Assembly: GCF_016808095.1 (NCBI RefSeq)
Contig: NC_068974.1
Span: 31,170,825-31,234,824, forward strand
Length of the DNA: 64,000 nt
Source: Vigna angularis
Lineage: Eukaryota > Streptophyta > Magnoliopsida > Fabales > Fabaceae
Direction: 5' to 3'
In this document: positions 28,191 to 39,242 of the stretch, piece after piece
Position numbering within the stretch: the stretch's first letter is position 1
Layout: the number at the start of each line of letters is the position of its first letter
Translations under genes and position numbers: made by a program
Notes under the pieces: generated by a model
Database searches by the model: none
What the model was told of the DNA's origin: nothing
The model's input: the letters and a program-made list of their open reading frames with translations, nothing else

Positions 28191-29355
28191 TGTGTATGAC
28201 TGCCCGGGCCATACAGTACCATTTGTTTTCTAATTGTCTAACACATGTTGAATTGTTTTGCAAAATAAATTAACAAGAGAGATAAAGAAAGGAGGAAAAT
28301 AACATAAATGGAAATTTGATTAATTAAACTGAACAAGTTTTCAAAATCTTCTAGTCTTAAAAAATTAGATTTGTGATAAAATTATATTCTTTTATTAGAA
28401 AAATTTAGGTGAGTTGGATTTCGAGGACTCATGAAGTTCCTGACAAACCTGAAAGCTCAAAATGTGTTTTTTCAATTGCTTATAGATAGATTACTCACTT
28501 TTAAGATATGAGTTTATTTTATTTTATTTTTTATCATATGGACCCATCTTTTTTCATCTCCATTTAAAAACCTTTAATAAATGCAAAGTCCCATTTGTTA
28601 TATATAAATAATTTATTGAATTCTTTTATAATGAAATTTCAAAATTCTTTTATCCTTTTGAAAAGAGTTTAATTGTTATTTTTTTCTAGTTTGGTTGCAG
28701 TATGTCAAGTTGATCTAACTTTTTAAAAAAGTTTCAATTTTTTACACCAAGTATGAACGAAATTGAATTTTTTTTTAAAAATAAACCAACTTGACATGTA
28801 GCGAAATTAAGAATAAAGAAAACAATTAAACCCTTAAAAAATTAGTTGTTAGAGGAGAAAATGGTAAAATTGTTTTTCTTATTACTTTGTAGGAGGTGAT
28901 TTATTGCACAAAGTAGATTTACTTGTTCTTTTCTTGTACAAACCATATTTTTTATATTACTACATATTAAATTTTTCAATACTGGAATCAACACTCACGA
29001 GATTTAACTATATGATCTTAAAGCAAAGTATGTTTCTTGAACACTAGTTTAATTCTAATTGAGAAGCTTAAGAATAAATTGAAAAGAGAGATTAGAGAAA
29101 ATAAGTCAGCAGACGCAGGTGGCAAATGGATGTCCCAATCAAAAAATTGTCTGCCTAAAGTAAATGTTTTTTTAGGTTATTGTTAAAAGTGAGATCTTCA
29201 ATCTTAGTGGTTGTCATTATCAAGTTTATACCAAAACCCTATGCGCCGATCAAGCATTTGCCTAACCCTACTTTTGAAAACACTAATCATGCTCAAACCT
29301 TCTTCATTTTGAAAACAACAAATATAGTGGCGACACATTCATTTCAACAAATATA
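28191..29355. other. AT-rich intergenic DNA
   Basis: No gene or repeat was recognised. A 60-codon frame at 29180-29362 has no domain. Confidence 0.5.
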
Positions 29356-29652
29356 TACATAATATTTGTTATTGAGTGAATTTAACGTCAATTTCTTACA
29401 TAAATCTTGTACAACATTTATTTAATGGAAGGCCACGTGAAATTCATCCAAATAAAGAATCTGGCTACAGATGGTATCAAGGAATATATTGTCAATAATC
29501 CTTTTTAAAATTAAATAAATCATAGAGCAAAGTTGTATGGCAAGCAAGCCCTAGCTTGAAATCTAAGATTAGATTATATGCTGTAATGTTCAGTTGATGT
29601 TTCTACCATAAATCCAGGTACCAAGGAATCACCAACACTTTTGTTTCAATAC
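29356..29652 (+). repeat. Duplicated block Y', left part (paralogue of 39889-40180)
   Basis: From TACATAATATTTGTTATTGAG through GGTACCAAGGAATCACCAAC the sequence matches 39889-40170 with few substitutions and small indels. The match is broken at 29652 by the LTR retroelement and resumes at 35115, showing that the block existed before that insertion. Confidence 0.85.
29648..29652. repeat. Target-site duplication AATAC (left)
   Basis: Identical to 35115-35119. Confidence 0.9.
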
Positions 29653-30028
29653 TGTTATGTAGTAAGGATATTTATGTAATAACATAAATATCTTAGATAT
29701 TTTAGACAGTTAAGATATTTGTCAAAGCCACTAGCCACATTTGTAGGTAAGGTGGTTATTTTTATTTTTGCTTATAAATACAATGACAGGACAAAGTCTA
29801 GGTACGTTCTCTTTAGGCTCTAGAGATCCTGAATAATATTTCAGAGCAGTATCCAATTACTCTCTTCTGAGCTTCAGCTCCATAATTCATATCTGACTTG
29901 AGCGTCGGAGTATCTTTGCAGGTACCTCCCCCTCCTTTGGCGAGCATGAAGAACAACAATTGAAGAAATCCAAGCATCCCAGACAGCCAGGAGCAACAGA
30001 GACACACAGGAAAATGTACACCGAAACA
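29653..30028 (+). repeat. 5' LTR (376 bp)
   Basis: TG...CA ends. A TATA box TATAAATA at 29773-29780 suggests that transcription starts about 30 bp downstream. It is 99.5% identical to the 3' LTR by direct reading (two differences). Confidence 0.93.
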
Positions 30029-30031
30029 TTT

Positions 30032-30049
30032 TGGCGCCCACCGTGGGGC
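30032..30049 (+). other. Primer-binding-site-like sequence
   Basis: TGGCGCCCACCGTGGGGC begins with TGG (complement of a tRNA 3' CCA) and lies 3 bp inside the 5' LTR end, the expected place for minus-strand priming. The matching tRNA was not determined. Confidence 0.75.
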
Positions 30050-31439
30050 CGAGTGCCAACCCAAAGAAGCCACAAGAGGAGCCTCGGCCTCAATGAATCA
30101 CTCGTTCGAATAGAGCTACTCCATCTGCATCGCCACCATGATCCCCATCCGCGATCCGTTGACACCACTGTCACTACCAGATCAAATGACGCCTCCATCG
30201 GGTTTCTCTCCTTCTACCCCCCGTGAGTCATTGATGCCAGTAGACATCAACGAAATCACACCCCTTCGCGGGTCAGACTCAGCGCAGAGAACGCCCCCAA
30301 ATTAGGTCCATCCATCAGCCTCCGTCACACCACCGGACACCACTGTCATAGGGGAACCATTAATTCATCCCCGTCACCTCCAAAACACGATCACGATGAT
30401 CCTAAGACAATGATGGAGACCACCAAACTCCAATCCACGGTGCATCTCAACAAGAACAACCCACACCAGCCCCTCCATTGACGCCACTCCTCAGATCCCA
30501 AAGCGCGCAATCAAACCAAACCCAGATCGCGAGTTTCACGAGATTGTTCATCATTTTCCTCGGAGACCTTCATTCATATCGGCAAAGAGGGAACGGTGCA
30601 AATCAGAACTCATTCATTTCCGCCTTCACCACGGAAAGATCATCCTTGCTCCCTCACCCTTTAATCATCAGCTATTTTTCCATAACTACTTTGAAATCCC
30701 AAATCTGTGAACCCCTCATGCGGGTCTCGTAACAGAAGCCACCAAACTCATCTTCCATCAGCAATCATGCACCTATGCCGTCATCACCATCTCCATGCCT
30801 TCATCTTCTTCCTCACCAAACAACACCCACGTCTACTGGAACACCCTTCCATCAATCTCCTTAGAATTTAAGGATACAGAGGCACACCAGAAATTCCTCA
30901 TTTCCCAATTACATCAGAAATCGGAGAAGAACAGGAACCCTAAACCCAAAACTCCATGTCGCCGCCGTCCCTTCCAATCACAGCGTCGCTGCCCTCGCCA
31001 TCAGAAATCGAGAACCCCAAGATCAGAATCGAGACTGAGAACAGAAAAACCCCAAACCGGGCTCTGTCCAGACCACGCATCACCGTCGTGATTCAAGAGC
31101 CACTGTCGCGCTCTTATCCTCTCCGGTATCGCAGCGGTGGCACCTCCGTCATGTCCAAACTCCATCAGGTGCGGCTCAAGCGACAACCACATCAGGGCCG
31201 TCGCCATCAGAATGCCACTGCAAAGCCGCCAGTTCATCCCAAGCCTGGGGACTCCATTGTCTTCGATCACCTCGGATCGCGGCAGCCTCAGGATCAACCG
31301 TTCCGCAATAGGGCTGATTCTAGGGTTTTTTGGGCATAAGGGATTCTAGGGAGACCCATTCTCCACGTCTTCCGCAAGACTCGCTCCACCCACGCGTCAT
31401 TCAGTTTGGCCTCCACGTCATCCAACCCAACTTCTATTC
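30050..31439 (+). other. Retroelement interior, non-repetitive GC-richer part
   Basis: Open frames here (for example 30478-30732, 30795-31091, 30956-31339, and 31001-31297 on the other strand) overlap on both strands and have Pro/Ser/Arg-rich composition. This pattern is expected from GC-rich sequence poor in stop codons. No family match could be recognised. A captured host-gene fragment or decayed leader is possible but unproven. Confidence 0.5.
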
Positions 31440-31694
31440 CTCAAATACTCCAGCGTTCGACCTCGACTTTCGACTTCGAGGACGCTCGACAGTCACTATG
31501 TACGAGCGTCAAAACAGTCGGCCTTACATCCCACTTGAGCGCTCGAAAAATCACTGTGAACGAGCGTTCAAGCAATCGGCCGTTCGGCCTCGACCATTGG
31601 ATTCTAACGCTCGACAATCAATGTTGACGAGCGTTCAAACAGTAGATCGCTCGGCCTCGCCTACGTAGACGAACGCTCGACAATCAATATGTAA

Positions 31695-31780
31695 ACGAGC
31701 GTTCGTCAATCCATTTCAACGAGCGCTCGTCCATCCATTTCAACGAGCGCTCGTCCATCCATTTCAACGAGCGTTCAAGA
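31695..31780 (+). repeat. 24-bp minisatellite, array 1
   Basis: Units headed by ACGAGCG start at 31695, 31719, 31743 and 31767, exactly 24 bp apart; each full unit contains the 12-bp palindrome ACGAGCGCTCGT or a one-base variant. A shorter array of the same unit lies at about 32024-32060. Confidence 0.9.
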
Positions 31781-32090
31781 AGAGCTCGCCAACTCATGTC
31801 AACGAGCGTCCAAACATCGCTCGACACTCCACTTGGTTTAGGCCGCTCGGCAATCAATGGGACGAACGTTCAAACAAATCCCGACGTTCGTCCACTCGGT
31901 CACCAATGTTCGTCCACTAGGTTCCCAAGCGTTCGTCCCTTCGACGTTCACCAGTTCGCCATGGACCGTACGGCCTTTCTTATTGACGTTCGGCCTTGCC
32001 CTTCGAATTCGTCCATCCATTTCAGTGAGCGCTCGTCCATCCATTTCAACGAGCGCTCGTCAAGTCCATATTAACGAGTGTTCAGAAAAT

Positions 32091-32610
32091 CGCTCGACAA
32101 ACAACGTGGACGAGCGTTCAAACAAAATACCGTTCATCCTCGCCCTTCGGACATGAACGCTTGACAATGCCTGTGTACGAGCGTTCAACCAGTCAAGGAC
32201 GTTCGTCCTGGAACGTCCCTACCTCAGCCTCGCGTACGCCAATGACGTTCGTCCTGGAACGTCCCTAGCTCAGCCTCGCGTACGACATTGACGTTCAGCC
32301 TGGAGCGTTCGTCTCTCCGCTTAGCATCGACATTCAGTCCCTAGCGCTCGCGCTCGACACTCAACGTGGACGAGCGTTCAAACAAAATACCGTTCATCCT
32401 CGCCCTTCGGACATGAACGCTCGACAATGCCTGTGTACGAGCGTTCAACCAGTCAAGGACGTTCGTCCTGGAACGTCCCTACCTCAGCCTCGCGTACGCC
32501 AATGACGTTCGTCCTGGAACGTCCCTAGCTCAGCCTCGCGTACGACATTGACGTTCAGCCTGGAGCGTTCGTCTCTCCGCTCAGCATCGACATTCAGTCC
32601 CTTGCGCTCG
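32091..32610 (+). repeat. 260-bp tandem duplication inside the retroelement
   Basis: 32091-32350 is repeated at 32351-32610 with very few changes (for example CTTGACAATG versus CTCGACAATG and GCTTAGC versus GCTCAGC). Each copy itself contains two related sub-blocks, GACGTTCGTCCTGGAACGTC followed by CCTAxCTCAGCCTCGCGTAC. Confidence 0.92.
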
Positions 32611-32705
32611 ACTCGAACGCTCGACAACTCATGTGTACGAGCGTCCAAACAGCCGGACGTTCAACCTCGACTTTCGGAACCGAACGCTCGACAATCAATA
32701 CGTGG

Positions 32706-32870
32706 ACGAGCGCTCGTCCATCCATTTCAACGAGCGCTCGTCAATCCATTGCAACGAGCGCTCGTCCATCCACTTCAACGAGCGCTCCTCAATCCATTTC
32801 AACGAGCGCTCGTCCATCCACTTCAACGAGCGCTCCTCAATCCATCTCAACGAGCGCTCAAACACTGCTC
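32706..32870 (+). repeat. 24-bp minisatellite, array 2 (seven units)
   Basis: Units headed by ACGAGCGCTC start every 24 bp from 32706 to 32850. Because 24 is a multiple of three, each open frame gives an 8-residue peptide repeat (for example SSIHFNER), explaining the repetitive open frames. Confidence 0.9.
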
Positions 32871-33839
32871 GACACTCCACTCGGTTTAGGCCGCTCGGCA
32901 AGCAATGGGACGAACGTACAAACCATCCACGACGTTCGTCGACTCGGTCATTAACGTTCGTCCTCTCGAATAAATAACGTTCGTCCAATCGACGTTTCAG
33001 CATTCGTTTTGACGCCCGTTCGGCATCAAGAGTTCGGCATTCTCTCAACACGAGCACGTCAACGTTCGAACGTCACTGTCGTGCGTGCAAGCAATCCTCA
33101 CGCTCAAGGGACGAACATGCAAACGGTGCACGACGTTCGTCCACTCGATCTCCAATGCTCAAACCGTCCTCACGCCCAGCCGCTCGACTCTCCACTTGGT
33201 TTGGGCCGCTCTACAAACAACGGGACGAACGTTCAAATCATCCCCGATGTTCGCCCACTCGATCACCAGCGACGTTCGTCCACTCTGTTCTCAATGATCA
33301 GCCATCCGGAGTCAGTTCGTCCTCAAAACGTCACACACACAACCTCGCCAACGTTCGACCTCGACTTTCGTGCTCGAATGCTCGACAATCAGTGTGTACG
33401 AGCGTCCAAACAGCCAAAGTTCGGCCTCGACGTTCAGAATCGAACGCTCGACAATCAGTGTGTACGAGCGTCAAAACAATCAGTGTGAGACCGTTCGGCA
33501 TCCCTTCGCTTTCAACCGCTCATCCTCACGTTCGGTCTCTACCGCTCATCCATTCTTCAAGAGGAGCGCTCCCACATTCGGCCTCATTAGCGTTCGGCAT
33601 CTTAGCTGCAACCGTTCGGCCAATCACTTCATTAGCGTTCGCATATTTCCGAGGAAGCATTCGATCACTTCATCTCTTTGACGCTCGGCCTCAAGCGTCC
33701 AGTCGCCAGGTTTTGCAACTTGACCAAACAGTCTCACCTATATGCTTAATATTATTTCTTACAGTGCAGATAAACATATCTTGTACATAAAAGCGGACAC
33801 TTGAAAGCCGATCATCCTGAAGCACTTCTAAACCCAGCA

Positions 33840-34095
33840 GATGTTCGCCCAAGAACACCCACGTGCATAAAGGGATACACTCCCGCTGGCCGATGTTCGC
33901 CCTAGAACACCCAGGTGCATCGAACAACACGTGCATAAAGGGATACACTCCCGCTGGCCGATGTTCGCCCTAGAACACCCAGGTGCATCGAACAAAGGGA
34001 CACACTCCCGCTGGTAGATGTTCGCCCCAGAACACCCAAACAGTCAAACTTAGGGGACCATCCCCATAGCCTAGCTTATGTTCGCCCAAGAACAT
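33840..34095 (+). repeat. GATGTTCGCCC-AGAACACCC repeat, five copies
   Basis: The core TGTTCGCCCxAGAACA recurs at about 33842, 33894, 33962, 34019 and 34079. Copies are separated by GGTGCATCGAACA and GGGATACACTCCCGCTGG blocks, with spacing of 52-68 bp. Confidence 0.88.
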
Positions 34096-34724
34096 CTACT
34101 TTCAAAGAATCTGTCGTTCAACATCGAAGGCGTTCGTCATTTGGTCTCAACGCTCGACATTCAATTGTCAACGAGCGTCCACTCAGTCCGTCGTTCGGCC
34201 TCAACGCTCGACAATCAAATGTCAACGAGCGTCCAAACTTCGCTGGACATTCCATGTTTTCGAGCGTTCAAAAAGTGCTCGCCAATTCAGTACAACGAGC
34301 GTTCAAACATCGCTCGCAAATTCATATCGACAAGCGTTCAAGAAGCGCCGGCCAATGCATGTCAACGAGCGTCCAAATATCGCTCGACATTCATTGCAAC
34401 GAGCGTTCAAATACCGCTCGTCAATCCACATCAACAAGCACTCGTCAATCCATGTTTTCGAGCCTTCAAGAAGTTGGCCGTTCGGCCTCACGAACCCAGG
34501 TGCACGAACGTTCGACCTTTTGTTTCTTAAGCGTTCGCCAACCTAGCTTTTTACCATTCGTTTTGGCCTCTTTTTGGCTCATCAAACGCAATTGCTCGGT
34601 CATCCTTGATTTAAAACATTCAATCCACACATAAACGACAACCACAAACACGCTCCCCAACACAACCTCCCTCAAACTCATAAGTCCTATAGTTACCACG
34701 TTCATAAAACAGAACGGTTAACTC

Positions 34725-34738
34725 GGACTTGGGGGGCA
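34725..34738 (+). other. Polypurine tract next to the 3' LTR
   Basis: GGACTTGGGGGGCA lies immediately before the TG of the 3' LTR, where plus-strand synthesis is primed in LTR retroelements. Confidence 0.75.
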
Positions 34739-35114
34739 TGTTATGTAGTAAGGATATTTATGTAATAACATAAATATCTTAGATATTTTAGACAGTTAAG
34801 ATATTTGTCAAAGCCACTAGCCACATTTGTAGGTAAGGTGGTTATTTTTATTTTTGCTTATAAATACAATGACAGGACAAAGTCTAGGTACGTTCTCTTT
34901 AGGCTCTAGAGATCCTGAATAATATTTCAGAGCAATATCCAATTACTCTCTTCTGAGCTTCAGCTCCATAATTCATATCTGACTTGAGCGTCGGAGTATC
35001 TTTGCAGGTACCTCCCCCTCCTTTGGCGAGCATGAAGAACAACAATTGAAGAAATCCAAGCATCCCAGACAGCCAGGAGCAACAGAGACACACAGGAAAA
35101 TGTACACCAAAACA
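34739..35114 (+). repeat. 3' LTR (376 bp)
   Basis: Same length as the 5' LTR with two substitutions. Ends at AAAACA and is followed by the target duplication AATAC. Confidence 0.93.
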
Positions 35115-35160
35115 AATACCATGCTTAATCCTCCTTCTCAACCAATTATAAGTATTTTAT
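35115..35160 (+). repeat. Duplicated block Y', middle part
   Basis: After the target duplication, CCTTCTCAACCAATTATAAG plus TATTTT matches 40190-40216 in the paralogous block, resuming the alignment interrupted by the retroelement. Confidence 0.8.
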
Positions 35161-36297
35161 GTAGGAGCGTAACTTAGTAGTTTTTTCTAATAATATAATT
35201 AGGGGTTAATATTGTTGGTAATTAAGAAGGCTGTAGTTATTTCATATAATTTGTTAATGTGCGAAGTAAAGGTGGTGCAACATGCTTGTTAGAGATAGAG
35301 AAGTTCATCCATACTATTTTGTCATCACCTGTCGATAATGAATTTTAGTAACTTGACATGAATAGCAGACATTAATTAAACTATTCTTAATTTTAGTATA
35401 TTATTTTGGTTTCTAAAATTGTTGATCACAGTCCATCATTCTCTCTGTGCAAGTAACGCAAAAGAATTCATTTGTGAGTTTGAATATAATAAACAAAAAT
35501 ACGAAAGTTGAATAATATTTTAAAAAATCATTCATTACTTTACAGTTTTAGCTTACAAATAATATTATAATTTCTTACGAATTAATTCATATTTCATTCA
35601 CGTTGAATCTCTTCCGTAAATCTCAAAAGCCCAACCTGTATTACTAAAAAAGGTTATTGCTATCACATCATCATGCACTTTGCCAACTTAGTTTTGTATA
35701 ATAGATATTATAATATGAATTCACACTGCGTTAGTAGTTTATATACAATGCATGTTATAAAGTAAATATTTTTTTATTCCATGAGCTAATACAAATTTCT
35801 CTGTCTAACACGATCGAGTGTGCGCATTATTATTTTTTGCATTGCAACTTTTTGAACATTGGAAGGCATGTAATAATAACTTCCAAGAAACTAAATAATG
35901 ATGTGTGTAATGTATGACCGGGTAACGATTAGTAATCTAACATTCATCTTAAAATCTATAAATATAGGTTTGAGGTAAAAAGATAGGTAATTGTATTTAT
36001 TGACATTAACTTCTGAATTTATCGAATCTTTACTGACTTGGGTACTAGAATATACTTTTTAGATGTAACCTTTCCAATTGACCAAACAGTTTGAATGACG
36101 AACCGTGACGAAAATGAACACATGACATACAGAATTTGAAAAATATATAACTTCAGTCCCATAATCGAAACAAAATGAAAGATCGAACAAGTTTATGATG
36201 GAAAGTGGCACAACAAAATCTCAACAAGTGATGGTTGTTTGATTCACATGTTCCCTCTCTAATGACCACCCACACACACATAACATATCCAATTTTC
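35161..36297. other. 1.1 kb absent from the paralogous block
   Basis: The alignment to the paralogous copy breaks after AAGTATTTT at about 35160 and resumes at TACATATATGA near 36301. In the copy these two points are adjacent (about 40216-40219). The intervening 1.1 kb has no recognised gene, terminal repeat or target duplication. It may be an old insertion here or a deletion in the other copy. Confidence 0.5.
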
Positions 36298-36372
36298 CCT
36301 ACATATATGACACCTTTAGAAGTTTACAGAAGGGAAGTGCAAAAACAAAAAGAACAACAACATAATGTGCTC
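36298..36372 (+). repeat. Duplicated block Y', right part
   Basis: TACATATATGA[CA]CCTTTAGAAGTTTA and AAGTGCAAAAACAAAAAGAA match 40216-40297. Similarity fades at about 36372. Confidence 0.75.
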
Positions 36373-36534
36373 ATATTACATACGGATATATTCATATATA
36401 ACATTAGCTACGACAATATTCCATACGGGTTTTTGTCCGTATGTAATCCGTATGTAACACATAATTATATACGGATTTTTGAGGTTACATACGGATTTTG
36501 GTCGTATGTAACAATGCTTTTTCTTGTAATGTGT
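36373..36534. mobile_element. DNA-transposon fragment with TACATACGGAT repeats
   Basis: TACATACGGAT and its inverse ATCCGTATGTAA recur at least six times in 160 bp, in both orientations. The right side reads GCTTTTTCTTGTAATG, whose reverse complement CATTACAAGAAAAAGC resembles the CACTACAAGAAAA-type ends of plant CACTA elements. Left end and target duplication were not fixed. Confidence 0.5.
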
Positions 36535-39242
36535 TATCACGAGGTGGTTATGCATTACTTGAGAGAAAGATGAGAAAGAGTTGAGCATATGCCTTAAAAC
36601 TTGAGTCCCGCGACCTAGCATCTGCACCTGCTAAGTACGAGATGTGAAAGGCTTCTCAGATTAAGTCTGATGGAAACATGACATCCTCCTCAGCTGCCTT
36701 GATCCCACAAAGAATTGTAAGTACAAATTCTAAACATTGATTGGTTGTGTATTTATCATCCTATGTGTTTTATGTAACAAAGTTCTTTGTTATATGCATG
36801 ATGAGTTGATTGAGCAGCAAACTCAGGGTTCCTTTGTTGGCCAAGGTAGGGACGACATTCTAACAACCACCATTGGAAAGCCCGGGCATCCAGGGTGTGT
36901 GCGTGGGGTTGGAGGGGCGATTAGTCTTTGTGACTACTTTGGCCCTACACAAAAAAAACACTGAATCCATGCGTCAGGAGACACTGATGAAGTTGAATCT
37001 TCAGTAGGAGGAAAGACTCAACCAAAGAGTGAGATCTATGGAGCAACAATTCATGAAGCAGCTACAAGAACAAAAAGAAATCCAAAGAGCGTTTGAAGAA
37101 AATTTGCATTCCATGACCTAGAGCATCATGGGGTTTCCCACTGAAGCCCCAATAGAACCTCGGGTAAGTACAAGAGGATCATGCTCTGTTGTAGACCCTA
37201 CTGAGTACAGTGGTCAGTGTGAGCTATTTGTTGATGGGGATCCCACATGCGTAGTGGCTATCAGATGAGTAGTTGAGGGAGGACAAACTATTCATGGTGC
37301 TCCCTTATTACCCCACCACGTGTAGGTGACGATTGACAAAGTTCGTGATCCCTAGGCTTAGGTGCATGTACCGACTTCAGAAATTCATTTTGTGTGGGAG
37401 GCCATAGAAACATTTATAACCTGGCTTAAAGCATTGATCATGTCAACATTGCTACACCACAAGTATTATATTTCTATTATTAGTTTTTCTATGTTAAATT
37501 TATAAATATTGATTGATAACTTTGAAAATTTTAATTTCAGTTCATACGTCCTCATAAGCAGCCCATGCATGAGCCAGTCATAGATGAAGATGATGACATG
37601 ACTGAAGCGGGGGATGATCATCTAACAAAGCTCATGAAAAAGTATCCCAAGTTGTCCAAAGGACCAGTAGAATTGTATTGGGATTTGAGAGTATTTGGCC
37701 TCCAATGCCATGAGCCAGTATATATCACATTAAATGATGCACTAGAGGTCATTGGGGGAGATAGAATGTTGTATTTCAATGTTTCAACTATGGTGCATGC
37801 AAGATAGTGAATTTTGTCTTTCATATTAGTTATATTTAGATTTTTAGTTTCTAACAACTTAACTTTGTTGTTATAGGTACATGGACACAATCATTGTGGA
37901 CCAAGGTCGGTCTTCCATGTATGGATTTGTTGAACCTCAGACCATTCAACCTTCTGTAACACAGTTGAGAGCAAACAAAATTATTTGCAAACATGGATGA
38001 TTAAGTCAAATAAAGACATATACATTGCGCTATACATTGATGGGTATGGGTCGCAAAATGTAAAATTTGATTAAAGTTTACTTAATTAGTTTACTAACTA
38101 TTTATGATTCATGATAGGTCTTATTGGCAACTAACGGTCATCATTCCCAGACAATGCAAAATTCTATGGTTCTGTTCGCTACAGAGGAGGATGAAAAATG
38201 ACTTGAAAAACATGCTTCAAGGGTAAGTGTTTCTCTTTTTATGTTTCAAATTCATGTTGACCTTAAATTTTTATGATGAATATAGTTATATTAATATTAC
38301 CTTGTGTTTTCAATGTAAATGGAGTTATAGGTAAACATCGAGGTCAGCTAGTTCAAATCCTGTATCCAAAGGTTGTAAATCATTTATAGTTCTTATTCAT
38401 TTTCTATGTTATTCTATGATCTACATGTGTGACTATTTAGTTTGTCATTTTAGTGTAACAAGCAGCTAGATTCATGAGAATGTGGCTACTATGTCATGTC
38501 TTGGATTAAAACCATCATTCGAGCTAACGTTACAGATGACTGGACTGAGGTAATGATGCTTACCTTCAATACATTACAAATCAAATTCAGCTTTGAACAT
38601 ATGCAAACATAATGAATTTTTCTTCATTTTGCAGTGCTTCAAGAATACATATCCTATATCAGAGGAGACAATTAAAAAGATACGACAAGAGTGGGCAACT
38701 TATCTTCTACAAAGATGGACTTAGGACCCATGCACATGCCTTTAAGAAGACTTTTATTGTTGTTGAACATTAATTAGCTTTAGTTTAAGTTTAAGTTTTG
38801 ATAGTTTAAGTTTTAGATTGTTTAGTATCTTGTTAACTTGAAACACATAAGATATTATATTTTGATGTGTTGGGATCATTTTCTGTTTTTCAGGTATGAT
38901 TTTATTTTAAAAATAAATTTATCTAAAAAAAAATTTGGACGTCGGTTAGTGCACATCCGACGTTTATGGACGTTCGTTAATGCATTGTACGACATTATCT
39001 TCGTTCCAGTGGCAGTCCAGGGATTTTCGTGCCCAGCAAGTGGCAATGGGCGCTCAGTGCTGAGAGACGTTGGACATGGGAGGACTCAACGTCAACTTCG
39101 ACGTTTGTGGTGTTGCATCCAACGTCTATTGACGTTCAACGAGTGAACTGACGTCCAATTGACGTCACCCAATATGATGTCGGAGCGGGATTAGATGTCA
39201 AAAACCCAAAATAACTTATGTTAATAGCTTTTTATAGTAGTG
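36535..39242 (+). mobile_element. CACTA (En/Spm) transposon relic
   Basis: The right end reads AGCTTTTTATAGTAGTG at 39226-39242; its reverse complement CACTACTATAAAAAGCT is a CACTA terminus. The last 350 bp carry many ACGTC/GACGT words in both orientations (subterminal repeats). The body holds a decayed ORF of the coiled-coil plus Ulp1-protease type found in plant CACTA elements. The transposase itself was not seen. The left end is uncertain, so the start coordinate is approximate. Confidence 0.7.
36816..38724 (+). pseudogene. CACTA-borne protein with Ulp1 (C48)-like protease domain, decayed
   Basis: Pieces in order: QGSFVGQGRDDILTTTIGKP with HPGCVRGVGG and DYFGP (36816-36952); a Glu/Gln-rich coiled-coil-like stretch (36970-37120); CELFVDGDPTCVVAI and VPTSEIHFVWEAIETFI (37220-37435) with stops; an exon-like block 37541-37807 (KGPVELYWDLRVFGLQC...); SYWQLTVIIPRQCKILWF near 38119; and ECGYYVMSWIKTIIRA to LLQRWT, ending 38724. 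This order is that of CACTA-associated proteins ending in a C48 cysteine-protease domain. The catalytic Cys of the CGYY motif is present (near 38481), but the His expected before WQL is Tyr (38122-38124), and in-frame stops, including a TGA just before ECGYY, break the gene. Apparent introns are AT-rich and GT-AG-like. It cannot make an active protease as it stands. Confidence 0.75.

Larger units (their letters stand above)
31440..33720 (+). repeat. CpG-rich palindromic repeat field (CGCTCG / CGTTCG)
   Basis: Dozens of copies of ACGAGCG, CGCTCGACAATCA, ACGTTCGTCC and CGTTCGGCCTC-type words recur with variable spacing. Several words are themselves palindromes (ACGAGCGCTCGT, ACGAACGTTCGT) or near-palindromes. 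Open frames up to 211 codons (33155-33790) occur in several frames and both strands. They start inside repeats and share no conserved protein features, so they are not called as genes. Confidence 0.85.
29653..35114 (+). mobile_element. Complete young non-autonomous LTR retroelement (5462 bp)
   Basis: Two 376-bp LTRs (29653-30028 and 34739-35114) begin TGTTATGTAG and end AACA. They differ at only two positions (one in GAGCA[G/A]TATCC and one near the end, CC[G/A]AAACA). A perfect 5-bp target duplication AATAC flanks the element (29648-29652, 35115-35119). A primer-binding-site-like TGGCGCCCACCGTGGGGC starts 3 bp after the 5' LTR, and a purine tract GGACTTGGGGGGCA abuts the 3' LTR. The 4.7-kb interior has no recognisable gag, protease, reverse transcriptase or integrase, so any movement must have used proteins supplied in trans. 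From about 31440 the interior consists of CpG-rich repeats. This is a large non-autonomous (LARD-like) element; the PBS style suggests Gypsy parentage, which is inference. Confidence 0.93.

Noticed and set aside
31330..32977. Overlapping open frames encoding repetitive peptides such as SSIHFNER
   Set aside because: The 24-bp DNA unit is a multiple of three, so every frame without a stop gives an 8-residue repeat. This is a DNA minisatellite, not evidence of a repetitive protein.
33155..33790. 211-codon open frame in the LTR element interior
   Set aside because: It begins inside CpG repeats, overlaps open frames in other phases and on the other strand, and is built from the same words that define the DNA repeat. 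Freedom from stops follows from composition, so no protein is called.
33840..34095. Regularly spaced repeats resembling a CRISPR array
   Set aside because: The spacers are themselves shared blocks and the host is a plant; it is a tandem repeat within the retroelement.
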